Source of the DNA: Selenomonas sp.
GTDB lineage: Bacteria > Bacillota > Negativicutes > Selenomonadales > Selenomonadaceae
Length of the DNA: 46,709 bases
Direction: 5' to 3'
NCBI GenBank assembly: GCA_022773585.1
Contig: JALEZZ010000029.1
Location: 1-46,709 of the forward strand
Shown: positions 32,097 through 41,570 of the stretch, one piece after another
Position numbering within the stretch: position 1 is the first letter of the stretch
How the letters are laid out: each line of letters opens with the position of its first letter
The notes under the pieces: generated by a model
Database searches by the model: none
What the model saw: the letters and a program-made list of their open reading frames with translations, nothing else
Told to the model about the DNA's origin: nothing
Translations under genes and position numbers: made by a program

Positions 32097-32753
32097 ATGC
32101 TAAAAGAAGTTCTCGTCGTCGAAGGCAAGATGGACGTTGTCGCCATCGACAAGGCCGTCGACGCCGACTGCATCATTACGGGCGGATTCGCATTGCACAA
32201 GAAGACGCTCGATGACATCGAGAAAGCCTACAAGAAGCGCGGCATCATCATCCTGACCGATCCCGACTCCGCAGGCGAGCGCATCCGCAAATTCCTCGCG
32301 AAGCGCTTCCCCGAGGCGAAGCACGCTTTCGTGCCCGTGGAGGACGCGACAGCGGAGGGCGACATCGGCATTGAGCAGGCCAAGCCCGACGCCATCCGCG
32401 CCGCGCTCGAAAAAGTCCGCACGCATCATATCGAGCCGACCGAAACGTTTACAGGTGCCGACCTCATCCGTGCCGGCATTTCGGGCGGCGCGGACGCGAG
32501 CAAGCGCCGCGCAAAACTCGGCGCGGCCCTCGGTCTCGGCTTTGCGAATGCCAAGACTTTTCTGAAGCGGCTCAACCATTACGGCGTCACGCGCGAAGAA
32601 TTCGAAGCGGCCGTCGCCGCGCTTTCTCCTGCTTCTCAGCCTCCCTCTTTGAGGGAGGGGGACCGCGAAGCGGTGGTGGGAGTGTCGAAGGCAGGCAGTG
32701 ACGGAGTCTTCGATGGTGCTGTCGAAGGAGGTGCCAAGCAATATGAACGATAA
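32097..32753 (+). CDS. rnmV: Ribonuclease M5 with repeat-encoded C-terminus
   Basis: 218 residues from ATG 32097 (ATAGGAGC upstream). The Toprim domain is clear: VLVVEGKMDVVAIDKA (catalytic Glu near residue 9) and IILTDPDSAGERIR (DxD). The C-terminal rRNA/protein-binding part (about 120-176) follows. RNase M5 makes the final cuts of 5S rRNA precursor together with L18. Typical length is about 180; residues 181-200 here are read from a dispersed repeat (QPPSLREGDREAVVGVSKAG) and 201-218 from the rsmA leader. The real C-terminus has thus been replaced by extra residues, probably without harm. rsmA starts inside this gene, the usual neighbour pair in Firmicutes. Confidence 0.92.
   Translation: MLKEVLVVEGKMDVVAIDKAVDADCIITGGFALHKKTLDDIEKAYKKRGIIILTDPDSAGERIRKFLAKRFPEAKHAFVPVEDATAEGDIGIEQAKPDAIRAALEKVRTHHIEPTETFTGADLIRAGISGGADASKRRAKLGAALGLGFANAKTFLKRLNHYGVTREEFEAAVAALSPASQPPSLREGDREAVVGVSKAGSDGVFDGAVEGGAKQYER
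32637..32694 (+). repeat. Modular palindromic repeat inside the rnmV 3' end
   Basis: CCTCCCTCTTTGAGGGAGG stem, ACCGCGAAGCGGT stem, GGTGGGAGTGTCGAAGG tail, all within the reading frame. Confidence 0.9.
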
Positions 32754-33612
32754 CGAAAAAGAAGTCCTGCATCCGACCATCGCAAGCCGCAAAGTCACGC
32801 TGCATATTTTGAAGGCTTTCGGCATCCACATGAGCAAGAAGCTCGGCCAGAACTTTTTGATTGACAAGGGCATCGTTGACGGTATCGTCGAGGCGGCCGA
32901 CATCCAGCCCGGCGACCGCGTCCTCGAAATCGGCCCCGGCATCGGCACGCTGACGCAGGGCCTCGCCGAGGCAGGTGCCGACGTCACGGCCGTCGAGCTC
33001 GACAAGAAGCTCCCGGCCATCCTCGCCGAGACGCTCAAAGGCTACGACAACGTCACCATCGTCCCCGGCGACATCCTCAAAACCGACATCCCCGCCATCA
33101 TGGGGCCGGGCGCGTTCAAAGTCGCGGCGAACCTGCCGTACTACATCACGACACCGATCCTCATGGCGCTCCTCGAACAGCACCTGCCGATTACGCACCT
33201 CGTGACGATGGTGCAGAAAGAAGTCGCCGAGCGCATGGTTGCAAAACCCGGCTCGAAAACGTACGGCGCGCTTTCCGTCGCCGTCCAGTACTACACCGAG
33301 CCCGAGATAGTCCTCGGCGTTCCACCGCGCTCGTTCATCCCCGCGCCCGAAGTCATGAGCGTCGTCATCTCCTGTAAAGTGCGCGAGACACCCGCCGTCG
33401 CCGTGCGTGATGAAAAGACGTTCTTCCGTGTCGTCAAAGCTGCGTTCGGCCAGCGCCGCAAAACGCTCGCGAACGCGCTCAAAGGCGGCGGCTTCCCGAA
33501 AGAAGCCGTCCGCGACGCCCTCGAACACGCTGGTATCGACCCGACACGCAGAGGTGAGACGTTGAGCCTCGAAGAGTTTGGACGTCTCGCCGACGCATTC
33601 ACACAAGGATAA
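32743..33612 (+). CDS. rsmA: 16S rRNA (adenine-1518/1519-N6)-dimethyltransferase
   Basis: 289 residues from ATG 32743, which has AAGGAGGTG at 32725-32733 and overlaps the rnmV end by 11 bases. Motifs: KKLGQNFLID (N-terminal hallmark), EIGPGIGTLTQGL (SAM motif I), VTAVELDKKL, GDILKTDI, NLPYYITTPILM (catalytic NLPY) and the C-terminal helical domain with FGQRRKTLANALKG. It dimethylates two adenines in helix 45 of 16S rRNA (KsgA), late in 30S assembly. Confidence 0.97.
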   Translation: MNDNEKEVLHPTIASRKVTLHILKAFGIHMSKKLGQNFLIDKGIVDGIVEAADIQPGDRVLEIGPGIGTLTQGLAEAGADVTAVELDKKLPAILAETLKGYDNVTIVPGDILKTDIPAIMGPGAFKVAANLPYYITTPILMALLEQHLPITHLVTMVQKEVAERMVAKPGSKTYGALSVAVQYYTEPEIVLGVPPRSFIPAPEVMSVVISCKVRETPAVAVRDEKTFFRVVKAAFGQRRKTLANALKGGGFPKEAVRDALEHAGIDPTRRGETLSLEEFGRLADAFTQG

Positions 33613-33625
33613 GGAGCAGCAGAGC

Positions 33626-34707
33626 ATGGAAGTTTTACGAGCAACAAAATGTGAAGACTTGATTAAAATCGGGGGGGGGGTAGAAGCGTTTTCATTTACG
33701 GCGCGAAAACCATCGCGCAACGCGCCTGCCTCTATCTCGAACGTCATGGTGTAACGGTCACAGCATTCCTCGTCTCGGAGCGCTATGAAAATCCCGAAAC
33801 CGTCGAAGGCCATCCCGTCTGGCGCATCGAGCAGCATGCGGCAGAGACGTTTGATGTCGTCCTTGTGGCGGTGAGTGGTCTCAAAGTTCTGCGCGCGATC
33901 GTGAAAGCGTTGCGGGCATATGAGATTTCCACGGCCGTCACGCTTTCGCCGAACATGTATGATGCGTTCCCGATGCAAGATATTTTGACCGATCGCGTGC
34001 AGATTGCTTCGCCGGAACTCGTCGCAGAAGATGCGGAAATTTTTGCGGACGAGACGTCGGAAATCATCATCGAAGAAGGTGTCGAGGTTTCTTCGGACGT
34101 GGTGATCTTGGCAAGCGACCACTCGACGATTCGGATTGGCAAGGATACGTTCCTCGACAAGCGGGCGCATGTGTTTGCGGATGAAGCCTCTGTGCTGAAT
34201 ATCGGAGTGGAAGGCCTGGTAGGAGAACAATGCAGCATCGTGAGCGAGAAACATTCTGAGCTCGTGATGGGCGATCGTGTTCATGTGGATAGTAGGAATA
34301 TCATGGGAGCTTCGGAGCAGGGCGTGTTGTTTCTGGGAGAAGAAACAACCATCGGAGAAAATGGGTGGTTCAGCGCGACAGCTGGTGGTGAAATCCATTT
34401 AGGCAACGATAATATGTTGTCCCTTTTTATAAAAATGGCGGTTGGCAATCATGAGTTGCTGGATCAAAAAACGGGAAGGTTGCTCACGAACCGCGCAGCA
34501 ATCCACACAGAGGATCATGTGTGGATTGGCATCGGTTCGACGCTTTTGCCAGGCACTCATTTAGGCGAGAGCAGCGTCGTCGGTGCTTCGTCCGTCGTGA
34601 CGAAAGCGTTCCCTCCGCACTGCACGATCGCAGGAAATCCCGCGCGCGTCCTTCGGGAAGGGATTTCTTGGCAACGGGAAGCGATGAATCACGGGACAGG
34701 CGTTTGA
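33626..34707 (+). pseudogene. Sugar O-acyltransferase (NeuD/PglD-like), out of frame at a G10 tract; likely phase-variable
   Basis: Translation starts well (AAGGAG, ATG 33626: MEVLRATKCEDLIKI) but a run of ten G at 33671-33680 shifts the frame, giving a stop at 33752-33754 after 42 codons. Beyond the run another frame continues without a stop to 34707: RSVFIYGAKTIAQRACLYLERHG (PglD-type N-terminal nucleotide-binding fold), then a hexapeptide left-handed beta-helix ending HVWIGIGSTLLPGTHLG, SSVVGASSVVTKAFPP and TIAGNPARVLREG. With 8 or 11 G the two parts join into about 360 residues. Enzymes of this type acetylate sugars for surface glycans. Lower GC than neighbours suggests transfer. A sequencing length error in the homopolymer is the alternative. 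Confidence 0.8.
33671..33680 (+). repeat. G10 homopolymer tract
   Basis: Ten consecutive G inside the 5' coding part of the acyltransferase. Lengths 9 and 10 give early stops; 8 and 11 give the full frame. Confidence 0.97.
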
Positions 34708-34733
34708 AATTCTGTATACATACATAAAAAGCG

Positions 34734-34762
34734 TTGCTTGTATAACAACCTTGTTATACAAT
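34734..34762 (+). promoter_or_regulatory. nhaC promoter overlapped by a palindromic operator
   Basis: TTGCTT (34734-34739) and TACAAT (34757-34762), spacer 17. A perfect inverted repeat TTGTATAACAA-CC-TTGTTATACAA (34738-34761) covers the spacer and most of the -10. It looks like a repressor site, GntR-like in character, but the regulator is unknown. Confidence 0.65.
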
Positions 34763-34765
34763 AGG

Positions 34766-34795
34766 GACAGGCGTTTTTCAGACGCCTGTCATTTT
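34766..34795 (+). terminator. Hairpin in the nhaC leader, possible attenuator
   Basis: Stem GACAGGCGT/ACGCCTGTC with a 7-base loop, then ATTTTG, lying between the promoter and the nhaC ribosome binding site. GGGACAGGCGTTT also occurs at 34693-34705, so an alternative pairing partner exists upstream of the promoter. Confidence 0.55.
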
Positions 34796-34819
34796 GTATA
34801 TGGAAAGTGGGAATCATCA

Positions 34820-36340
34820 ATGGCACAAACGGTCTGGTCCATCTTGCCTCCGGTCATCACGATCGTCCTCGCGCTCTGGACGAAGGAAGTCTACATGTCG
34901 CTGATCATCGGCATTTCCTCGGGCGCGTTGCTCTTCACGGGCGGTAATCTCCTCGAATCCATCCTCACGATGTTTGCCGTCATGGAAGACAAGGTCGGCG
35001 GCAACGTCAACATCCTCGTGTTCCTTGTCATCCTCGGTATTCTCGTCGCGGCAATCACGCGGTCGGGCGCGACGCGCGCGTATGGCGAATGGGCGGCGCG
35101 CGTGATTCATGGCAAGCGCAGCGCGTCCATCCTGACGGCTCTGCTCGGCATCGTCATCTTCATCGACGATTACTTCAACTGCTTGACGGTCGGCACGGTC
35201 ATGCGCCCCGTCACGGACAAATTCAAGATCGCGCGCACGAAGCTCGCGTACATCATCGACGCGACGGCGGCGCCGGTCTGCATCATCGCGCCCGTGTCGA
35301 GCTGGGCGGCGGCCGTCGGCTCGTCGCTGCCCGAGGATGCGACGATTGACGGCTTCACGCTGTTCCTGCAGACGATTCCGTTCAACCTCTACGCGTGGCT
35401 CATGCTCGTCTTCATGATCTACATCATCTGGACGGGCCGCGACTACGCGACGATGGGCCGTTCCGTGCAGGAGAACGCCGAGCACTTCTTCATCCCGCCC
35501 GAGTATCAGGACGCCGATGAAGAGGAAGAGGAGAGCAAGAAAGTCCTCGGCGCGGGCAACGGCAAGATTCTCGACCTCTTGCTGCCGCTTGTCGTGCTCA
35601 TCGCGGCCTGCGTCTACGGCATGCTCTATACGGGCGGCATCCACGACGGCAAGTCGGTCGCCGACGCGTTTGCGAACTGCGACTCGGCAAAATCGCTCGT
35701 CATGGGCTCGTTCATCGCGTTCGTCTTCACGGGCCTTCTCTACCTGCCGCGCCGCGTCATTACGTTCGGCCAGTTCTGCGCATGCTTCACGAAAGGCTTC
35801 AAGGCCATGGTTCCCGCCATCTTCATCCTCTGCCTTGCGTGGACGCTCTCGGGCATCTGCTCGGACAAATACCTCGACCTCGGCGGCTATGTCGGTGCCG
35901 TCGTCAGCTCGAATGCGACGGTCATGACGCTGCTGCCGCCGATTTTCTTCCTCGTCGCCATCGGCCTCGCATTCGCGACGGGCACGAGCTGGGGCACGTT
36001 CGGCATCCTGATTCCGATTGCGCTCGCCGTCGTCGGCACGGACAATGAGAGCCTGCTGACGCTCTGCGTGGCCGCGACGCTCTCGGGCGCCGTTGGCGGC
36101 GACCATGCGTCGCCGATTTCCGATACGACCATCCTCGCGTCGGCCGGTGCGCAGTGCCATCATCTCGACCACGTCAGCACGCAGCTGCCGTACGTCCTGA
36201 CCGTCGCCGTCTGCTGCCTGATCGGCTACATCGTCGACGGCCTCACGCAGAACGGCTGGCTCGGCCTCGCGACAGCGTTCGGCTGCCTCATCGTCGTCAT
36301 GCTCGCCATCCGCGCGAAAGTGCCGGTCGTTGACAAGTAA
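34820..36340 (+). CDS. NhaC-family Na+/H+ antiporter
   Basis: 506 residues from ATG 34820 (AAAGTGGGA upstream), about twelve membrane helices. Family motifs include ILVFLVILGILVAAITRSGATRAYGEWAA, FIDDYFNCLTVGTVMRPVTDK, and LSGAVGGDHASPISDTTILASAGAQCHHLDHVSTQLPY, which carries conserved Asp and His residues of the ion path. A cytoplasmic acidic loop (YQDADEEEEESKK, about residues 232-245) is notable. NhaC proteins exchange Na+ for H+; some relatives exchange organic acids, so substrate is a family inference. A tiny Cys-rich gene follows 14 bases after the stop. Confidence 0.92.
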   Translation: MAQTVWSILPPVITIVLALWTKEVYMSLIIGISSGALLFTGGNLLESILTMFAVMEDKVGGNVNILVFLVILGILVAAITRSGATRAYGEWAARVIHGKRSASILTALLGIVIFIDDYFNCLTVGTVMRPVTDKFKIARTKLAYIIDATAAPVCIIAPVSSWAAAVGSSLPEDATIDGFTLFLQTIPFNLYAWLMLVFMIYIIWTGRDYATMGRSVQENAEHFFIPPEYQDADEEEEESKKVLGAGNGKILDLLLPLVVLIAACVYGMLYTGGIHDGKSVADAFANCDSAKSLVMGSFIAFVFTGLLYLPRRVITFGQFCACFTKGFKAMVPAIFILCLAWTLSGICSDKYLDLGGYVGAVVSSNATVMTLLPPIFFLVAIGLAFATGTSWGTFGILIPIALAVVGTDNESLLTLCVAATLSGAVGGDHASPISDTTILASAGAQCHHLDHVSTQLPYVLTVAVCCLIGYIVDGLTQNGWLGLATAFGCLIVVMLAIRAKVPVVDK

Positions 36341-36354
36341 GGAAGTTTTGCCTT

Positions 36355-36519
36355 ATGTTGCAAAAAGAGAAAGTCCAGGCCGCGCTCGACGCCATCGAGG
36401 CGTGCTGCGGCCATTGCCAGATCTGCTCCCCCGACTGCCCTATCGCCATCGCCCGCCGCGCCATGCGCGGGCTGCGCGATGACTTGATTGAGGCGGAGGA
36501 AATGGAGAGTAAAACCTGA
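36355..36519 (+). CDS. 54-residue cysteine-rich protein
   Basis: ATG 36355 with AAGGAAG upstream, stop TGA at 36517-36519. The product (begins MLQKEKVQAALDAIEACCGH) has five cysteines and one histidine within about 16 residues: CCGHCQICSPDC, followed by a basic helix and an acidic C-terminus. The spacing suggests a zinc or Fe-S site or a disulfide knot. No signal peptide. It is probably co-transcribed with the NhaC gene. I recognise no family. Codon use and GC match its neighbours, which supports a real gene. Confidence 0.6.
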   Translation: MLQKEKVQAALDAIEACCGHCQICSPDCPIAIARRAMRGLRDDLIEAEEMESKT

Positions 36520-36535
36520 GATGTTACTTCGAATT

Positions 36536-36593
36536 CAGCCCCCCTCGCCGAGGGGGGAGGGCCGCGTGAGCGGCAGGGGGTGTGTCGAAGGTA
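36536..36593 (+). repeat. Modular palindromic repeat, forward
   Basis: CCCCCCTCGCCGAGGGGGG, GGCCGCGTGAGCGGC, AGGGGGTGTGTCGAAGGTAG. Confidence 0.88.
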
Positions 36594-36611
36594 GAGACCG
36601 ACAGATATAAA

Positions 36612-36650
36612 GAATGCGCCTGCGAAGTTTTTTCCTTCGCAGGCGCATTC
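36612..36650. terminator. Convergent hairpin terminator
   Basis: A 16-base perfect stem (GAATGCGCCTGCGAAG and complement) with loop TTTTTTC lies between plus-strand and minus-strand genes. No strong T-run follows, but AATTTATTT (plus) and TCTTTATAT (minus) do. Confidence 0.65.
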
Positions 36651-36668
36651 AATTTATTTGGGATGTCT

Positions 36669-36724
36669 TACCTTCGACACACCCCCAGTCGCTTTCAGCG
36701 ACAGCCCCCTCTGAGAGGGGGCCG
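36669..36724 (-). repeat. Modular palindromic repeat, reverse
   Basis: TACCTTCGACACACCCCC tail, GTCGCTTTCAGCGAC stem, CCCCCTCTGAGAGGGGG stem; the mirror partner of 36536-36593 around the terminator. Confidence 0.88.
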
Positions 36725-36736
36725 GGAAATCAAGAT

Positions 36737-38397
<1,661 letters not shown>

Positions 38398-38409
38398 TGC
38401 TGTATGAGT

Positions 38410-38751
38410 TTACTTCTCCAGTTCCTTCACTTTTGCTTCGAGCTTCTCGATGCGTTCGTAGCTGTCGATGAATTCGAGTGCGATGGTCTTGAATGCTTCG
38501 GCGCTCATGAGCTGGTCTTCGGCGTGCACCATGAGCAGGCCGAGCGGGCCAACTTCGTTGTTCGCTTCTTTTTCGAGAAGGCCTGCATGCGCGTTGTGGC
38601 CTTCGACGAACATTTCGTCGCCTTCTTTGATGAGTTTCTTTGCGCCGTCAAAATCTCCGCTCTTGGCCGCGCGGATGGCTTCGATGTACGAGCTGCGCGC
38701 CGTACCGACAGCCGAGATGATCTGGAATGCGGTGAGTTCGAGTCCTTCCAT
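38410..38751 (-). CDS. PTS lactose/cellobiose-type IIA component
   Basis: 113 residues from ATG 38751 (AGGAGGG upstream). The all-helical IIA(Lac) family pattern is clear: AFQIISAVGTARSSYIEAIRAAKSGDF, and the phospho-accepting histidine in GLLMVHAEDQLM (H76). It trimerises and passes phosphate from HPr to the IIB protein encoded just upstream (14-base gap). Named celC/chbA in other species. The C-terminus ends in a Lys/Glu-rich coiled tail. Confidence 0.94.
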   Translation of the reverse strand: MEGLELTAFQIISAVGTARSSYIEAIRAAKSGDFDGAKKLIKEGDEMFVEGHNAHAGLLEKEANNEVGPLGLLMVHAEDQLMSAEAFKTIALEFIDSYERIEKLEAKVKELEK

Positions 38752-38764
38752 TTTCAGGCCCTCC

Positions 38765-39067
38765 TCATGCACCCATCTTTTCACGCGCAAATTTCAGCAC
38801 GCCAGCGCCATCCATGCGGCCGTAGAGGCGCATGTCGATGGGCTCGACCGGACGCCCCGGGCACTGCTCGGCGATCTTCTTTGCCTGGAAGCGCACCTGG
38901 GGGCCGAGCAGGATGACGTCGGCATCGGTAGCCTTGTCTTTTGCTTCGGACGTCGGGTAGGCTGCGATTTCGCAGTCAAAGTTGTCGGCCTTTGCGGCCT
39001 CCTGCATCTTCTTGACGAGAATGCTCGTGGACATACCGGCTGCGCAGAGAAGAACGATTTTTTTCAT
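38765..39067 (-). CDS. PTS cellobiose-type IIB component
   Basis: 100 residues. The phosphocysteine P-loop is at the N-terminus: MKKIVLLCAAGMSTSILVKKM, with Cys8 the phosphorylated residue. The rest fits the IIB(cel) Rossmann-like fold (VILLGPQVRFQAKKIAEQC). It transfers phosphate from IIA to the sugar bound by IIC. GGAGGAATCC precedes the ATG. Middle gene of the IIC-IIB-IIA-glucosidase operon. Confidence 0.95.
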   Translation of the reverse strand: MKKIVLLCAAGMSTSILVKKMQEAAKADNFDCEIAAYPTSEAKDKATDADVILLGPQVRFQAKKIAEQCPGRPVEPIDMRLYGRMDGAGVLKFAREKMGA

Positions 39068-39122
39068 GATGGATTCCTCCTAAGAATCTATGGTCGATAG
39101 CAGAATGAACGATGGAAAATGG

Positions 39123-40420
39123 TCAGGCCGCCTGCTCCTCTTCGAGCATTTTCTTGTCCTGCATGCGGACGAACGGGAAGTAGATGGCCGTGGAAATGGC
39201 GAGGTTGATGATCTGGATGACGGCGCCCTGCCAGCCGTCGAGCAGGAGCCCTGCGATGATCGGCGGCGTCGTCCAAGGCACCTGCACGGCGCTGAACGGT
39301 GCCATGAAGCCGACGGCAATCGCGGCATACGTCACGTAGAACGCAGCGAGCGGCGCGAGGATGAACGGAACGAGCAGGTACGGGTTGAAGACAATCGGCA
39401 GGCCGAAGATGACCGGCTCGTTGATGTTGAAGATGCCAGGCACGGTCGCGAGCTTCGTGATGGATTTCATCTGGTCGGATTTCGCGATGAGCCAGCTGGC
39501 AATCAGGAAGCCCATCGTGAGGCCGCAGCCGCCGGATTTGTAGAAGACATCGTCAAACTGCACCGTGAAGATTTTCGCGGCCGGATTGTTCATGAGCTGC
39601 TGGCCTGCATCGAGGAGCGCCTGGTTGTCGAGCGAGTTCGCGATGAGGAGCGGCTTCACGACGCCGCCGACGACGTTCGGCCCGTGGATGCCGGCCCAGA
39701 AGAGGATGGACTGGAGGGACGCGATGATCGTTCCACCGAGGATCGTGTCGGAAAGGCCCTGCAGAGGCACCTGGATGAGCTTGAAGATGAGTTCCGGGAA
39801 CGTCGTGTTGAACGCGAAATGTGTGATGCCGTAGATGACGGCGGCCGTCGTGAAGAGGATCATGCCCGGCGTCAGCGCTTCGAAGGCGCGGACGACGCCG
39901 CCCGGCACGGCTTCCGGCATCTTGATGCCGAGGTGGTTCTTTTCGCAGTAGCAGCAGACCCACGACGTGAAGAAGCTCACGAGGATGGCCGTGATGACGC
40001 CGTTGCTGCCAGCCCAGGCCTTCGGGATGACGTCGTTGATGATGGCACCGTCCGATTTGCCGCGAACGGCGGCAGGATGATGATGAACGTCGAGAGTGCG
40101 AGGATCGATGCCATGATGGCGTCGCAGCCCTCGGCCTCGACGTATTTGTACGTGATGGCGAGGACGGCGATGACGGCGAGCACAGAGAACGTGCCGCCGG
40201 CGACGGCGTTCAGAGGAATCGTCCAGTCTTTGCCGAAGATGCCGGCCATGAATTCGGCATAGCCAGGAATCGGCAGGTTTGCGAGCAGCAGGAACACGGA
40301 GCCGCAGATCGTGAACGGCGTCGTCATGATGAAGCCATCGCGCAGCGCGGTGACGGCGCGGATGTCCGCGAAGCGCCCCATGAGCTCCACGAACTTATCA
40401 AAGAGTTCTTGTTTTGTCAT
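39123..40420 (-). pseudogene. PTS cellobiose-type IIC permease, frameshifted
   Basis: Start ATG 40420 (MTKQELFDKFVELMGRFADIRAVTALRDGF) opens a normal IIC(cel) permease, but the frame breaks near 40056-40059. The first frame runs on from FIIILPPFAAN into nonsense. The correct continuation (KSDGAIINDVIPKAWAGSNGVITAILVSFF...) lies in another frame and extends to 39123. One missing A in an AAA run (plus-strand TTT at 40056-40058) explains it; an AAAA run would give about 432 intact residues with about ten helices and the substrate loop FNINEPVIFGLPIVFNP. Either the allele is inactive or the base is an assembly error. All other operon genes are intact, which favours an error or a recent mutation. 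Confidence 0.85.
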
Positions 40421-40558
40421 TTTCCTTTTTTCCCCCTGAAGGATGCAGGATGCTTTCGCGTCCTCTTCCTTTTTGAAATGTATTTTTCTGATGTGTATGA
40501 CAGATTTGAATCTTTGCGTCATCCGCTGCGCGCGATGCGGATTTCTTTCGACGGATTC

Positions 40559-40587
40559 ATCATAACACGATGCAAATCCGTCCGCAA
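40559..40587 (-). promoter_or_regulatory. Promoter of the beta-glucoside PTS operon
   Basis: On the minus strand TTGCGG (40582-40587), 17 bases, TATGAT (40559-40564), about 140 bases before the IIC start. GGATTTNNNTCG repeats nearby could be regulator sites but are not resolved. Confidence 0.6.
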
Positions 40588-40620
40588 TACTTTGGAATCC
40601 GATGGGAATGGCGTTTCAGG

Positions 40621-40665
40621 AAAAAAGAAAAAAGCGAAACGCGTTTTGAAACAACGTTTCGCTTT
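40621..40665 (-). terminator. Terminator of the RpiR regulator gene
   Basis: Stem AAAGCGAAACG/CGTTTCGCTTT (plus 40631-40641 and 40655-40665), followed on the minus strand by a T-rich tract (plus A-run 40621-40630). Confidence 0.8.
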
Positions 40666-40679
40666 CGGTTTCATCGAGA

Positions 40680-41543
40680 TTACCAGAGCCGGTCTTTTTC
40701 GTCGAGGCGTCCGAGATACCCCTCGAAGTCATTGTAGTTCTTTTCGATGTGCGCTTCGTCGCGGCTCAGGATGATGGAGAAGAGCACGTCCATGACATAG
40801 CGCACGCCGACGGAGAAGACCGTGCCGCCAAAGTCGAGGTACTCGATCGTGTTCGCGACGTAGAGGAAGTCGTCGGCGTAGCGTGCGAGCGGCGCGTCTT
40901 TCGAAATGGAGAGCAGCACGATCGGGACGTGGCGTTCGTGCAGAATCTTTGCCGTGCGGACGAGGCGGCGGTTCTCGCCCGTGCGGCTGATGATGATGGC
41001 GAGGTGCGTCTTGTCGGAATACTGCGCCTGCGCGAACTGGCTGTTCATCGCCGTGTGCAGCACGGCGGGGCGGCCAATCTGCAAGAGATTGTAGATGGCC
41101 ATCGACGCGAGGTCGGCGTTCTGGTCGTAGGCGTAGAAGTCGATGACGGCCGCGTGCATCATGCGGCCCGCAATGCGTTCGAGCACGGCCGTGTCGAGTT
41201 CGTTCTTCGTCTCCTCGATGGCCTCGACCTCGATGGCCGCGATTTTCCGCACGATGCCCTCGGCGGTGTCCGTGCCTTTGATGGGCCGGTGGATGATGCT
41301 GCGCCCGTCTTCCGCGACGCGGTTGACCTCGCTGATGAATTTGAGCTTGAATTCATTGTAGCCCTTGAGGCCGAGCTTCTGGCAGAGGCGGAAGACGGCG
41401 GCCGGGCTCGTGAACGTCCGCTCCGCGAGCTCGCGCGTCGTGAGGTCGGCGATTTCCGCAGGGTGCGCGAGGATGTAGTCGACGATGTTCTGCTCCGTCG
41501 AGGAGAAGCGTTCCGTTTCGTGCATGGCTTTGAGGAGCCGCAT
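40680..41543 (-). CDS. MurR/RpiR family transcriptional regulator
   Basis: 287 residues. N-terminal helix-turn-helix (residues 1-77: STEQNIVDYILAHPAEIADLTTRELAERTFTSPAAVFRLCQKLGLKGYNEFKL), then a SIS sugar-phosphate-binding domain (about 115-255: DFYAYDQNADLASMAIYNLLQIG; THLAIIISRTGENRRLV; IVLLSISKDAPLARYADDFLYV). Such regulators sense phosphosugars. Its position directly upstream of the PTS operon, same strand, makes it the likely controller of beta-glucoside uptake. It has its own terminator, so the operon uses the separate promoter at 40559-40587. AAAGAAGGC lies before the ATG. Confidence 0.93.
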   Translation of the reverse strand: MRLLKAMHETERFSSTEQNIVDYILAHPAEIADLTTRELAERTFTSPAAVFRLCQKLGLKGYNEFKLKFISEVNRVAEDGRSIIHRPIKGTDTAEGIVRKIAAIEVEAIEETKNELDTAVLERIAGRMMHAAVIDFYAYDQNADLASMAIYNLLQIGRPAVLHTAMNSQFAQAQYSDKTHLAIIISRTGENRRLVRTAKILHERHVPIVLLSISKDAPLARYADDFLYVANTIEYLDFGGTVFSVGVRYVMDVLFSIILSRDEAHIEKNYNDFEGYLGRLDEKDRLW

Positions 41544-41570
41544 AAAAGCCTTCTTTCTAAAGAGAAAACG

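Noticed and set aside
33626..33754. A genuine 42-residue protein ending at 33752
   Set aside because: It stops soon after the G10 tract, whereas the other frame carries a long conserved acyltransferase; it is the out-of-phase product.
36536..36724. Inverted repeats flanking the hairpin as ends of an insertion sequence
   Set aside because: Only 75 bases and a terminator lie between them, with no transposase; it fits an inverted pair of the dispersed repeats.
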